From Enterocloster lavalensis (GTDB lineage Bacteria > Bacillota > Clostridia > Lachnospirales > Lachnospiraceae), in contig NZ_CABJCG010000007.1 in the NCBI RefSeq assembly GCF_902364025.1, forward strand, positions 186,001-250,000: a stretch of 64,000 bases of DNA, given 5' to 3'. The notes under the pieces are model-generated. The model was not told where the DNA came from. It saw only the letters and a list, made by a program, of their open reading frames with translations, and searched no databases. Position numbers and translations under genes: made by a program. This document shows, piece by piece, positions 1-8,860 of this stretch (the stretch's first letter is position 1; every line of letters starts with the position of its first letter).

Positions 1-1053
1 AAGGTGGTTTCCTGGTGTAAGGGCGACCCGCTCAAGGTTCTGGTAGGCACCGCCGTGCTGGCCGCCTTCGTCTCTCTGGACGGCGACGGAACCACCACGG
101 TTATGATCTGCTGCACCGCCATGATCCCGATTTACAACCGCCTGAAAATCAAGAAGATTTATCTGGCAAACCTGATCATTTTACAGAACTGTATCATGAA
201 CCTGATCCCCTGGGGCGGTCCCACTGCCCGCGTGATGTCCGTGATGAACCTGGATGCGGGCGAGATTCTGGCTCCCCTGGTGCCCGGAATGGCTCTTTCC
301 GCTCTGTATGTCATCGGCGTGTCCTACTATCTGGGCCTCAAGGAGCGCAAGCGCCTGGGCGTTACCAAGGACGTGTCCTACACGGTGAACAAGGTGGAAG
401 TCTCCGATGAGGAGAAGGCGTGGAAGCGTCCGAAACTCATTATTTTCAACCTGATTCTGACCGCCGCCATCATCGCTGCCCTGATCATGGGACTGGCAAG
501 CTCCGCCATCCTCTTCGGCGTAGGTACCGCCATCGCCCTGCTGGTGAACTATCCCAAGAACAAGGTGCAGAGAAATGTGATCAGCTCCATTGCGCCTGAC
601 ATGATCAACGTGATTATGATGGTACTGGGAGCGGGCGTGCTGATGGGCGTGTTAAACGGACCGGAGGATGCGGGCATGTCAAACGCCATCGCGCAGTTTT
701 TAGTATCCGTGATTCCGGAGTCCATGGGCCGTTTCTTCGCAGTGGTCATCGCCGTTGTCAGCGCCCCCGGCACCTATCTGCTCAACAACGACGCCTTCTA
801 CTACGGCGTGCTGCCGCCTCTGGCCGCAACGGCCCAGGCATACGGCTTTACCGACCTGCAGGTGGGCTTTGCAGCCCTGATGGGCCAGGCGTTCCACTTC
901 TTGAGCCCGCTGGTTCCCTTCATCTATCTGCTGATGGATAAGACGGAAATCACTCTGGCGGAATATCAGGGATACATCTTCAAATGGTGTATCGGAATCT
1001 TCGTCATCTTTATGGGCATGGGCCTTGCATTGGGCTATCTGCCGATCCTGTAA
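1..1053 (+). CDS. CitMHS-family citrate/metal transporter, 5' end cut by window
   Basis: The frame is open from base 1, so the true start lies upstream. About 350 C-terminal residues are visible. They are very hydrophobic and match the CitMHS family, which takes up citrate complexed with a divalent metal in symport with protons or cations. Many membrane spans are visible, and the loop SLDGDGTTTVM near the N-terminal edge, with the repeated NDAFYYGVLPPL in the second half, is typical of this superfamily. The gene ends 12 bp before a terminator, and citrate lyase follows, so citrate is the likely substrate. The neighbourhood supports the substrate; the metal preference cannot be read. Confidence 0.85.
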   Translation, partial: KVVSWCKGDPLKVLVGTAVLAAFVSLDGDGTTTVMICCTAMIPIYNRLKIKKIYLANLIILQNCIMNLIPWGGPTARVMSVMNLDAGEILAPLVPGMALSALYVIGVSYYLGLKERKRLGVTKDVSYTVNKVEVSDEEKAWKRPKLIIFNLILTAAIIAALIMGLASSAILFGVGTAIALLVNYPKNKVQRNVISSIAPDMINVIMMVLGAGVLMGVLNGPEDAGMSNAIAQFLVSVIPESMGRFFAVVIAVVSAPGTYLLNNDAFYYGVLPPLAATAQAYGFTDLQVGFAALMGQAFHFLSPLVPFIYLLMDKTEITLAEYQGYIFKWCIGIFVIFMGMGLALGYLPIL

Positions 1054-1065
1054 TCGTACCAACCC

Positions 1066-1099
1066 CGGGGGAACGTGCTCACAAACGTCCCCCGTTTTT
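1066..1099 (+). terminator. Rho-independent terminator after the citrate transporter
   Basis: A GC stem (CGGGGG-A-ACGT paired with ACGTCCCCCG, one bulged A) with an 8-base loop is followed by TTTTT. It separates the transporter from the citDEF unit. Confidence 0.75.
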
Positions 1100-1123
1100 C
1101 ATAAGGGAAAATGAGGCCCAAAA

Positions 1124-1191
1124 TATAGGTCAAACCTATACCACACATAAGGAATATAGTATTTGCCGAATACCGGAAAAAGGAATAAAAT
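1124..1191 (+). promoter_or_regulatory. citDEF promoter with LysR-type binding architecture
   Basis: A sigma-70 type promoter is visible: TTGCCG at 1163-1168, a 17-bp spacer and TAAAAT at 1186-1191. Upstream lies a perfect interrupted palindrome, TATAGGT-N3-ACCTATA (1124-1140). CTATA (1136-1140), 13 bases later, is followed by ATATAGTATTTGCC (1154-1167). The same CTATA-N13-ATATAGTATTTGCC arrangement occurs at 30716-30747 upstream of the aconitase-like gene, again running into the -35 box. I infer one LysR-type regulator, probably the one at 29705-30655, controls both. Confidence 0.7.
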
Positions 1192-1264
1192 GAATATAGC
1201 AAATGTGAGGCCGATACCAATTTGGAGGGTACCCCCGAGCAAAACCACAAGGAGGAGAATGGAA

Positions 1265-1564
1265 ATGGAAATCAAGAAAGCGGCGATGGCCGGAACCTTG
1301 GAATCCAGCGATGCACAGGTTACAGTGGAGCCTGGCGCACAGGGGATTGAGCTTTCGATCGAGAGCAGTGTGATTCATCAGTTTGGAAGACAGATTAAGG
1401 CGGCGGTGATGGAGACTCTGGACCGTCTGGACGTGAAGGACGCCAAAGTGACCGTGGTGGACAAGGGCGCCTTGGACTGCACGCTGAAGGCACGCGTGGA
1501 GTGCGCGGTTTACCGTTCCAATGATGTGACAGAAAATCTGCCCTGGGGAGGTGCGATCAAATGA
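1265..1564 (+). CDS. citD: citrate lyase acyl carrier protein (gamma subunit)
   Basis: This is the small acyl carrier subunit of citrate lyase, which carries the phosphoribosyl-dephospho-CoA prosthetic group on a serine and shuttles acetyl/citryl groups between the alpha and beta subunits in the cytoplasm. The product is 99 aa, the usual size. GTLESSD at residues 10-16 contains the attachment serine; starting at 1265 places it at residue 14, the known position in the family. Two in-frame ATGs (1259 and 1265) follow AAGGAGG at 1249-1255; only 1265 has a good 9-base spacing. The stop overlaps the citE start (ATGA). citC, citX and citG, needed for maturation, are not in this window. Confidence 0.93.
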   Translation: MEIKKAAMAGTLESSDAQVTVEPGAQGIELSIESSVIHQFGRQIKAAVMETLDRLDVKDAKVTVVDKGALDCTLKARVECAVYRSNDVTENLPWGGAIK

Positions 1565-2463
1565 TTCATCCGAATAAAAAGAGACTGAGAAGATCCATGA
1601 TGTTCTTAAACGCCCAGAAGCCGGGCCTGATCAAGGATCCCTATATTTACGGAGCCGACTCCATCATGCTGGACTTAGAGGACGCCGTGGCTGAGAACCA
1701 GAAGGACGCGGCCCGCTACTCCCTGTACCATGCCTTACAGGAGATCGATTACCGCGGAACCGAGCGCGTGGTCCGCATCAACGGTCTGGACACCCCCCAC
1801 TGGCAGGAAGATATCCGCGTCTGCGTGGCCGGTGGAGCCGACACCATCCGCATCGCCAAGACCGAGTGCGCACAGGACGTAAAGACTGTGGAGGAGCACG
1901 TGCTGGCCGCTGAGCGCGAGTTCGGCCGTCCCGAGGGAAGCACCCTTCTGATGGCAGCGCTGGAGTCCTGCAAAGGCGTGCTCAACGCCCTGGAGGTGTG
2001 CCAGTCCTCCGAGCGCCTGATCGGCATCGCCCTGTCCGGCGGCGACTACACCAAGGATTTACAGACCGTGATCACCGGCACTGGCGTGGAGCTCATGGGC
2101 GCCAGACAGCACATGATCATGGCGGCCAGAGCGGCCGGCGTGCAGTGCTTTGACACCGTGTTCACCAACTTAGACGATATGGAAGGCTTTGAGAAGGAAA
2201 CCCGGATGATCAAGATGATGGGCTTTGACGGAAAGAGCCTGGTCAACCCCCGTCAGATCGCCATTGTACATGAGATTTTCACTCCCACCCAGAAGGAGAT
2301 TATCTTCGCCGAGAAGGTAGTCCGGGAAATCGATGAGAAGAAGGCGCAGGGAATCGGCGTGTTTACCGTAGACGGCAAGATGATCGATATCGCATTCTAT
2401 GACGGAGCGAGGAGAACCATCGATCTGGCCAAAGCATCTGGTGTATATGAGGGGGATCTGTAA
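1561..2463 (+). CDS. citE: citrate lyase beta subunit (citryl-ACP lyase)
   Basis: This 300-aa TIM-barrel enzyme of the HpcH/CitE family cleaves citryl-ACP to oxaloacetate and acetyl-ACP, using Mg2+. Family landmarks include RRSMMFLNAQKPGLI at the N-terminus, the metal-binding LDLEDAVAENQK around residues 37-48, RINGLDT around 75-81, and the ALESCKGVLNA and ALSGGDYTKDL segments that supply metal and substrate contacts. It overlaps citD by four bases (ATGA) and lies two bases from citF, so the three subunits are translationally coupled. Confidence 0.95.
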   Translation: MIHPNKKRLRRSMMFLNAQKPGLIKDPYIYGADSIMLDLEDAVAENQKDAARYSLYHALQEIDYRGTERVVRINGLDTPHWQEDIRVCVAGGADTIRIAKTECAQDVKTVEEHVLAAEREFGRPEGSTLLMAALESCKGVLNALEVCQSSERLIGIALSGGDYTKDLQTVITGTGVELMGARQHMIMAARAAGVQCFDTVFTNLDDMEGFEKETRMIKMMGFDGKSLVNPRQIAIVHEIFTPTQKEIIFAEKVVREIDEKKAQGIGVFTVDGKMIDIAFYDGARRTIDLAKASGVYEGDL

Positions 2464-2465
2464 TT

Positions 2466-4025
2466 ATGATAAACGCAGTAGGAAGAGATATTCCGGAAGA
2501 AGTATTAAAGGCAACAGGCAAGGATATTTTCAGAGGAACCTTCGCAAAGGAAGGTTATGAATATAAAAAGGCCGCTCCCACGGTCCGCGCCTACATGGAC
2601 CCCAATAAGTCCAAACGGGTGGATTCCATCCACGACGTGCTGGTAAAATGCGGCATCAAGGACGGCATGACCCTTTCCTTCCACCACCACTTCCGCGAGG
2701 GAGACTACGTGGTGAACATGGTGATGGAGGAAGTGCACAAGATGGGAATCAAGGACGTCACCATCTGCGCCAGCTCCATGGGTAAGGCCCACGATCCCAT
2801 CGTTCCCATGATTGAGGACGGCACCGTCACCGGCATCCAATCCTCCGGCGTGCGCGGAAAGATCGGCGAGGCCATCTCCGCGGGCAAGCTTCAGAATCTG
2901 GCCATCATGCGCTCCCATGGCGGCCGCGTGAGAGCCATCGAGAGCGGTGAAGTGCACATCGACATCGCCTTTATCGGCGCTCCCACCTGCGACGAGTATG
3001 GCAACATGCGGGCCAACGGCGGCAAGAGCGACTGCGGCGTGTTATCCTACGCCATGGCGGACGCCAAGTACGCGGATAAGGTAGTGGCCATCACCGACTG
3101 CCTGGTTCCCTCCCCCAACCTGCCCGCCAGCATCTCCCAGGTGGACGTGGACTACGTGGTGGTAGTGGATGAGATCGGCAACCCGGCCAAGATCGCCACC
3201 GGCGCTGCAAAGCCAACAACCGACGTGCGCAAAATTCTGATGGCGGACTACTGCACGGAGTTCGTGATCAATACCCCGTATTTTAAGGACGGGTTTACAT
3301 ACCAGACCGGCGTGGGCGGCGCGTCCATCGCCTCCACCATCTCCCTGGGCAAAATCATGAAGGAGCGCGGGATCAAGATGAAATTCGGCGTGGGCGGCAT
3401 CGCAGGCCCCATGTGCAAGCTTTTGGAGGAAGGTCTGATCGAGACGCTGGTGGACACCCAGGATTTCGACACCATCGCCATTGAGTCCATCAAGAACAAT
3501 CCGCGCCACTTTGAGATTTCCGCGTCCGAGTACGCCAACCCCTTCAACAAGGGCGCTTATGTGAACCAGCTGGATTTCGTGATCCTGGCGGCCCTTGAGG
3601 TGGACGTAAACTTCAACTGCAACGTGGTGGTCGGCTCCGACGGAGTGGTCACCGGCGCTCAGGGCGGACATCCCGACACGGCGGCGGGAGCCAAGTGTAC
3701 CATCGTGATCGCGCCCCTGTTACAGGGCAGAATCCCGGCGATCTGCAGCCAGGTGACCACGGTTACCACCCCCGGCGAGACCGTGGACGTGGTGATCACC
3801 GACTACGGCATCGCCATCAACCCGGCCAGACAGGACCTGATCGAGGCCATGAAGGGCGTGAAGCTGCCCTTCTGCACCATCGAGGAGCTGCGCGACAAGG
3901 CTTACTCCATCGTGGGCGAGCCCGATCCGGTACAGTTTGACGACCAGGTGGTGGGCATCATCGAGGCCCGCGACGGCAGCGTCATCGACGTTGTGCGCAA
4001 AGTAAAAGACTATGAGTTCAAGTAA
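2466..4025 (+). CDS. citF: citrate lyase alpha subunit (citrate:acetyl-ACP transferase)
   Basis: This 519-aa subunit exchanges acetyl for citrate on the acyl carrier protein, the first half-reaction of citrate lyase. Length and sequence fit CitF throughout, including the SFHHHFREGDYVVN segment near residue 64 and the glycine-rich stretches GVGGASIASTISLG and GGHPDTAAGAKC in the CoA-transferase-like core. It is the last gene of citDEF and is followed by a strong stem-loop. Together with CitE it yields acetate and oxaloacetate from imported citrate. Confidence 0.96.
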   Translation: MINAVGRDIPEEVLKATGKDIFRGTFAKEGYEYKKAAPTVRAYMDPNKSKRVDSIHDVLVKCGIKDGMTLSFHHHFREGDYVVNMVMEEVHKMGIKDVTICASSMGKAHDPIVPMIEDGTVTGIQSSGVRGKIGEAISAGKLQNLAIMRSHGGRVRAIESGEVHIDIAFIGAPTCDEYGNMRANGGKSDCGVLSYAMADAKYADKVVAITDCLVPSPNLPASISQVDVDYVVVVDEIGNPAKIATGAAKPTTDVRKILMADYCTEFVINTPYFKDGFTYQTGVGGASIASTISLGKIMKERGIKMKFGVGGIAGPMCKLLEEGLIETLVDTQDFDTIAIESIKNNPRHFEISASEYANPFNKGAYVNQLDFVILAALEVDVNFNCNVVVGSDGVVTGAQGGHPDTAAGAKCTIVIAPLLQGRIPAICSQVTTVTTPGETVDVVITDYGIAINPARQDLIEAMKGVKLPFCTIEELRDKAYSIVGEPDPVQFDDQVVGIIEARDGSVIDVVRKVKDYEFK

Positions 4026-4065
4026 AGGTTCTTTTGGAACCCCATGATTCGATAAATCCCTAGAC

Positions 4066-4099
4066 AGACAGGCGGTGCGCGTATGCGCACCGCCTGTCT
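4066..4099 (+). terminator. stem-loop terminator after citF
   Basis: A perfect 14-bp stem (AGACAGGCGGTGCG paired with CGCACCGCCTGTCT) with a tight loop lies 40 bp after citF. The T tract is poor (only TTT), so it may act partly as a 3' end stabiliser. Confidence 0.6.
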
Positions 4100-4383
4100 G
4101 GCGTTTGGGAAGGAACCGGGGTTTGGGCTATTTGCCGGTGAGCCGGGGTGATGACAGCGGATTTAACAGCAGAATTATGGATTCCGCCGGGTACGAATTT
4201 GGGAGATATTGCCTTAATTGGAATGATATCAATACAACTTTTGTCTAAACGGCCTAAAAACAGACAACTTTTTAAAGAAAATCGTATAAGTTGTTGAAAA
4301 CCGTGAAACGCTGTGGTACTGTTAATTTACAAGATAACCATTGGACACAGTATTTGCATTTTAATAAAAAGGAGCGTGTATTG
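4100..4383 (+). promoter_or_regulatory. tctC operon promoter region with ACAACTT/AAGTTGT repeats
   Basis: This gene-free stretch carries a promoter with TTGAAA (4294-4299), a 17-bp spacer and TACTGT (4317-4322); the preceding TGG makes it an extended -10. ACAACTT occurs at 4234-4240 and 4264-4270, and its inverted copy AAGTTGT at 4288-4294 abuts the -35. These are candidate operator half-sites, possibly for the GntR regulator at 8861-10003. The ribosome-binding site AAGGAG (4369-4374) precedes the lipoprotein start. No gene was found in it. Confidence 0.55.
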
Positions 4384-5346
4384 ATGAAAAAGAGAGTATT
4401 GGCAATCGGTTTGGCAATGACGATGGCGGCGGCCGCGCTGGTCGGCTGCGGCAGCAAGACGACGACGTGGACCGTCACATGTCCCTGGGCTCCCTCCGGC
4501 GTGGCGGCGATGGTGAGCCAGAAGGCGGCCGCGCTCTCCAACACGTACTCGGAGAAGATCATCCTGGTTGCAGACGCGGTGAAGGGGGATGCGGCCACGG
4601 TGAACACCTGGGTGGCCGGGACCAAGGCCAATGATCCCAAGCTGGTGTTCGCGGGGGAGGGACTGTTCTCCATCACCTCCATTCTGGACCCGGCGAAGAT
4701 GCAGTTTACATACGATGACTTTGAGTTTGTGGAAAACCTTTACTCCTCCGTGTTCGTGATGTCCGCGGACGCCAAGCTGGGGATCGACTCCATCGGCAGC
4801 CTGGAGGAGTACATGAAGGCGGGGAACCAGGTGACGGTGGCTGTTAACGGCGCTACCGGCTCCGAGGCGTTTTTAGCGGCTTCCCTGTTTGGCGCAATGG
4901 GCTACGGAAGCCAGATGAAACTGGTGGCCTATAGCTCCGCGGCGGAGGCGGCCCAGGCCGTAGCCAAGGGCGAGACCAATTTTGCCGTGTCCCATCAGTC
5001 CCAGATTCTGGAAACCTGGCAGCAGAAGGGCGCTTCCATCGTCTGCGCCTTTGACGGCGAGGACATCGCAAATGGACCCTTCGCCGGAGTGGAGGGCGTT
5101 GGAAAGTACGGCTACCCCTATTTCCGCAACCGCTGCTTCATCCTGGCCCGCAAGGGAACGGACGCCAAGAAGGTGGCGGAGTTAAAGGAGCTTTACGACA
5201 AGATTCTGGCGGACAAGGAAGTGGCGGACTGGCTGGCCGACACCATGCTGCTGGAGGTTGACACCATGACCGGCGAGCAGGTGCAGGAGCACATCGAGAA
5301 CGTGCAGAACATCGTGAACGAGTACCGTGATATCGTGGTTCAGTAG
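4384..5346 (+). CDS. tctC: TctC-type substrate-binding lipoprotein of a tripartite tricarboxylate transporter
   Basis: The first residues, MKKRVLAIGLAMTMAAAAL followed by VGCGSK, form a lipoprotein signal with the lipobox VGC. The mature protein therefore sits on the outer face of the membrane. The rest (320 aa in total) matches the Bug/TctC receptors that bind carboxylates for TTT transporters, including the TVTCPWAPSG segment near the mature N-terminus, where the family binds the carboxylate. The ATG at 4384 was chosen over upstream codons because AAGGAG lies nine bases before it and the signal peptide starts there. It is the first gene of an operon that continues through TctB, TctA and a sulfatase. 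The ligand is unknown. Confidence 0.85.
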   Translation: MKKRVLAIGLAMTMAAAALVGCGSKTTTWTVTCPWAPSGVAAMVSQKAAALSNTYSEKIILVADAVKGDAATVNTWVAGTKANDPKLVFAGEGLFSITSILDPAKMQFTYDDFEFVENLYSSVFVMSADAKLGIDSIGSLEEYMKAGNQVTVAVNGATGSEAFLAASLFGAMGYGSQMKLVAYSSAAEAAQAVAKGETNFAVSHQSQILETWQQKGASIVCAFDGEDIANGPFAGVEGVGKYGYPYFRNRCFILARKGTDAKKVAELKELYDKILADKEVADWLADTMLLEVDTMTGEQVQEHIENVQNIVNEYRDIVVQ

Positions 5347-5380
5347 GAAAACGGCTGATATGCGGCTGTGAGTAATTGGA

Positions 5381-5416
5381 GATGGCGCAGGGAAAATATC
5401 CGCCTGCGCCATCTTT
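5381..5416 (+). terminator. intercistronic stem-loop between tctC and tctB
   Basis: A perfect 11-bp stem (GATGGCGCAGG paired with CCTGCGCCATC) with an 11-base loop and a short TTT tail lies in the 90-bp gap after the binding-protein gene. In transporter operons such a structure usually lowers downstream transcription or protects the upstream mRNA, so the receptor is made in excess. That role is inferred. Confidence 0.7.
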
Positions 5417-5436
5417 GAGATTGGAGGGATTTGACC

Positions 5437-5961
5437 ATGAAAATCCAAGAGAAAACCGGAAATAGCCTGGAGGCCAGGCTGGATGAGATCGCCGGGCGGC
5501 TGCGTAAGAAGGAGATCACGGTGCCCACGGACCTGCTGGGGGCGGCGCTGTTTTTGATCCTGGCGGCTCTGATCCTTTATCTGATGCCGGGGCAGGTGCC
5601 GGTGTCGGAGGCGGACGTGGTAAACGGGCGGCAGTTCCCCGCCATGCTCATGTGGCTGATGATCGTCTGCTGCGCCCTGCTGTTAATCCAGAACCTGATC
5701 AAGCTGGCGAAGAAGGAGCCGCTTCACACCTGCACCATCAATCTGCTGACCGAGGTCAAGGCCCTGATCATCCTTGGCATCCTGATCGCGGCCTATCTGA
5801 TCTGCAAGTGGACCGATCTGTTTGTGGCGGGCGCAGTGTTCTGCGCCGTGGCGTTTCTGGTCTATTTCCGCTGTAAAAAGAAGCTGTATTACGGGATTAC
5901 CATCGGCATGGCGGTGCTCATCTGGGCGGCGTTCCGCTTCGGCCTTGGCGTCCGGTTTTAG
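5437..5961 (+). CDS. tctB: TctB-type small membrane subunit of TTT transporter
   Basis: This 174-aa protein has four predicted hydrophobic segments after a charged N-terminus, the layout of TctB, the small integral subunit of tripartite tricarboxylate transporters. Sequence is weakly conserved in this family, so the call rests on size, membrane pattern and position between tctC and tctA. The ATG at 5437 is nine bases from GGAGG (5423-5427); the TTG six bases earlier is too close to that site. It lies 14 bp from tctA. Confidence 0.8.
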   Translation: MKIQEKTGNSLEARLDEIAGRLRKKEITVPTDLLGAALFLILAALILYLMPGQVPVSEADVVNGRQFPAMLMWLMIVCCALLLIQNLIKLAKKEPLHTCTINLLTEVKALIILGILIAAYLICKWTDLFVAGAVFCAVAFLVYFRCKKKLYYGITIGMAVLIWAAFRFGLGVRF

Positions 5962-5975
5962 AGAGGGGGATTTTT

Positions 5976-7472
5976 ATGTCGCAGTTTATTCTTCCGGCGC
6001 TTAAAATGCTGTTTACGCTGGAAAATTTCCTCTGGATCAACCTGGGCGTGTTTATCGGCTCCGTGTTCGCGGCCATTCCGGGCCTGACGGTGATCCTGTG
6101 TATCATCCTGTTTCTGCCGTTTACCTACAAGATGACGGCCATCCCCGGCATGATGTTTCTGCTGGGAATCTACTGCGCGGGCGGCTACGGCGGCAGCGTT
6201 TCCGCCATCCTGATCAACACTCCGGGGACGCCCCACGCGGCTACCACCATGCTGGACGGCCATCCCTTGTCCCAGAAGGGCAGAACCAAGGCGGCGTTAA
6301 AAATCGCCCTGTACGCATCCACCTTCGGCGGCATTTTCTCTGCCCTGATGCTGCTGTTTCTGGCGCCCCAGGTGGCCCGGGTATCGGCCCAGCTGGGAAC
6401 CGCGGAATATTTCCTGGTCTGCCTGTTCGGGCTGACCATCATCGCGGGCATCTCAGGAAAGAGCATGATCAAGGGGATCATTTCCGCCTGCATCGGCCTG
6501 TTCATCTCCTGTATCGGCTCTGACCCGCTGACCAGCTACGACCGCTTTACCTTTGGAATCCCCAGACTCTATATGGGGCTGGACCTGGCCATCTGCCTGA
6601 TCGGCCTGTTCGCGCTGATCGAGATATTAAAGAAGGCGGAGAAGAAGCCGGGGCGGCTTGTGCTGGACACGGAGCGGATCAAGGACGACGGGACCATCAC
6701 AAAGAGCGAGTACAAGCGGATGCTGCCGCCCGTGCTGTTGTCCTCCGTCATCGGAACCATCATCGGAATCATCCCGGGCACCGGCGCTTCCATGGCGTCC
6801 TGGTTCAGCTATGACCGGGCCAAGGCCATTTCCCGGCACAAGGAGGAGTTCGGCCACGGCTCGGTGGAGGGCATCGCCGCCGCTGAGAGCGCCAACAACG
6901 CGGTGACCGGCGCGACCCTGATTCCCCTCCTGACGCTGGGTATCCCGGGGGACGGCTGCGTGGCCATCATGCTGTCGGCGCTGATGATCAACGGACTCAA
7001 CCCGGGGCTGAGCCTGTTCACCACCCAGGGCGATATCATGTACGCGATTATGATCGGTCTGCTGTTTGTGAACCTGTTCATGCTGATCCAGGGAAAGTAT
7101 CTGACGAAGCTGTTCGCCAAGGTGGTGTCCATCCCGCAGGAGATTTTGACGCCCATTATCGTGATTTTCTGCTTCGCCGGGGCGTACTCGGTCAACAAGT
7201 CCTATTTTGACGTGGCGGTGATCCTGGTGTTCGCGGTGATCGCCTGGACGCTCTACAAGCTGGATTTCCCCACGGTGCCTATTCTTTTAGGGCTGGTGCT
7301 GGGAAATATGACGGAGACCAATTTCCGGCGGGCCCTGCTGCTGTCCGAGGGCAGATTGTCGATCTTTGTGAGCAGCGGTTACTGCATCGCCTTCCTGGTG
7401 CTGATCACGGCGGCGGTGGCGATGATCATCAAGAGCAAGATACGGGAACGCAGCGCGGGGAAGGGGGAGTAG
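5976..7472 (+). CDS. tctA: TctA-type large membrane subunit of TTT transporter
   Basis: This 498-aa, roughly 12-span protein is the large permease subunit of a tripartite tricarboxylate transporter. It contains the family-defining glycine-rich signatures GTPGTPHA-like INTPGTPHAATTMLDGHPL near residues 79-97, GIIPGTGASMASWFSY, and TLGIPGDGCVAIMLSAL in the second half, which form the substrate path. It ends only three bases before the sulfatase gene, so transporter and sulfatase are almost certainly cotranscribed. Confidence 0.93.
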   Translation: MSQFILPALKMLFTLENFLWINLGVFIGSVFAAIPGLTVILCIILFLPFTYKMTAIPGMMFLLGIYCAGGYGGSVSAILINTPGTPHAATTMLDGHPLSQKGRTKAALKIALYASTFGGIFSALMLLFLAPQVARVSAQLGTAEYFLVCLFGLTIIAGISGKSMIKGIISACIGLFISCIGSDPLTSYDRFTFGIPRLYMGLDLAICLIGLFALIEILKKAEKKPGRLVLDTERIKDDGTITKSEYKRMLPPVLLSSVIGTIIGIIPGTGASMASWFSYDRAKAISRHKEEFGHGSVEGIAAAESANNAVTGATLIPLLTLGIPGDGCVAIMLSALMINGLNPGLSLFTTQGDIMYAIMIGLLFVNLFMLIQGKYLTKLFAKVVSIPQEILTPIIVIFCFAGAYSVNKSYFDVAVILVFAVIAWTLYKLDFPTVPILLGLVLGNMTETNFRRALLLSEGRLSIFVSSGYCIAFLVLITAAVAMIIKSKIRERSAGKGE

Positions 7473-7475
7473 GAC

Positions 7476-8834
7476 ATGGCATACAATATTATCTTTTATT
7501 TCACGGACCAGCAGAGGGCGGACACCTGCGGCTGCTTCGGGCAGCCCCTTGACATCACGCCCAACCTGGACCGCCTGGCCGGGGAGGGAGTCAAGTTCGA
7601 CATGGCCTTCTCGCCACAACCGGTCTGCGGCCCCTGCCGGGCGCTGTTCCAGACCGGGCGCTACGCCACGGAGACGGGGTGTTTCCGCAACAATATCATG
7701 CTGCCGGGAAATGTGAAGACCCTGGCCGATTACATCGAGGAGGCGGGGTATGAGACCGCCTACATCGGGAAATGGCATCTGGCCAGCGACGGGGAGTTAG
7801 AGAAGCCGCCGCGTATCGACCACACCGTGACCGCTGTTCCGCGGGAGCTGCGGGGCGGCTACACCGGGTACTGGCGGGCGGCGGACGTGCTGGAGTTCAC
7901 CTCCCACGGCTACGACGGGTACGTGTTCGACGAACATGATAACCGGGTGGATTTTAAGGGCTACCGGGTGGACTGTATCACGGACCTTGCCCTGGATTTC
8001 TTTAAGGTGCGGGATAAGGAGAAGCCATTTTTCATGACGATTTCTCACATCGAACCCCACCATCAGAACGACCGGAAGCACTACGAGGGGCCGGAGGGCT
8101 CCAGGCAGCGGTTTGGCAATTTTGTGCTGCCGGGGGATTTGGAGGCTCTGAAGGGGGACAGCGCGGAGGAATACCCGGACTACCTGGGGGCCTGCGCCAG
8201 CCTGGACGAGAATCTGGGCCGCCTGGTGCAGCGGCTGAAGGACGAGGGGATTTACGACGACACCGTGATCATTTTCGCCTCGGACCACGGTTCCCATTTC
8301 CGAACCCGCAACCTGGACGGCCATCTGAACGGTTACGACGACTACAAGCGCTCCTGCCACGACGCGGCGGCCCACGTGCCCCTGGTGATCGCGGGGGGCC
8401 CCTTTAAGGGCGGAAAGACGGTCAGTGCGCTGGTGAGCACGGAGAGCCTGCCAAAGACCATTCTGGCCCTGGCCGGGGTGGATGTGGGCGGCCGGATGAT
8501 CGGGGAAAATCTGCTTGACGTGGCGTTGGGAAAGACTGATAATAGACCTGACGAGGTTTATATGCAGATATCCGAGAGCCGCGTGGGCCGGGCGGTGCGC
8601 ACCCCCGACTACCTGTACGCGGTGTACGCGCCGGGGGTGAACGGCGGGGAGGCCGCGGCCGCTGAGGTGTACGCGGACGACTTCCTCTACGACATGAGGA
8701 CGGACCCCTTCCAGTTAAATAACCGGGCGGCCGACCCGTCCATGGGGGCGGTGAAGGAGGAGCTGAGAGGAAAGCTTCTGGACTGGATTTACCGGGCGGA
8801 GGGCGCCAGGCCCCGCATCATCGACGGGGAATAG
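7476..8834 (+). CDS. cytoplasmic Cys-type sulfatase
   Basis: This 452-aa alkaline-phosphatase-superfamily sulfatase hydrolyses a sulfate ester (or closely related anion ester). The formylglycine signature C-x-P-x-R is CGPCR at residues 51-55, followed by ALFQTGRYATETG; Cys51 would be oxidised to formylglycine by the maturase encoded at 10209. Other family landmarks are YFTDQQRAD (metal site, residues 8-15), IGKWHL (97-102) and ASDHGSH near residue 270. There is no signal peptide, so it acts in the cytoplasm on an imported small molecule, unlike secreted glycan sulfatases. The three-base gap to tctA suggests the TTT system imports its substrate. Phosphonate monoester hydrolases share this fold, so substrate class is not certain. 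Confidence 0.88.
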   Translation: MAYNIIFYFTDQQRADTCGCFGQPLDITPNLDRLAGEGVKFDMAFSPQPVCGPCRALFQTGRYATETGCFRNNIMLPGNVKTLADYIEEAGYETAYIGKWHLASDGELEKPPRIDHTVTAVPRELRGGYTGYWRAADVLEFTSHGYDGYVFDEHDNRVDFKGYRVDCITDLALDFFKVRDKEKPFFMTISHIEPHHQNDRKHYEGPEGSRQRFGNFVLPGDLEALKGDSAEEYPDYLGACASLDENLGRLVQRLKDEGIYDDTVIIFASDHGSHFRTRNLDGHLNGYDDYKRSCHDAAAHVPLVIAGGPFKGGKTVSALVSTESLPKTILALAGVDVGGRMIGENLLDVALGKTDNRPDEVYMQISESRVGRAVRTPDYLYAVYAPGVNGGEAAAAEVYADDFLYDMRTDPFQLNNRAADPSMGAVKEELRGKLLDWIYRAEGARPRIIDGE

Positions 8835-8860
8835 GGAGATTCTGCGGGAATGAGGTGGGC

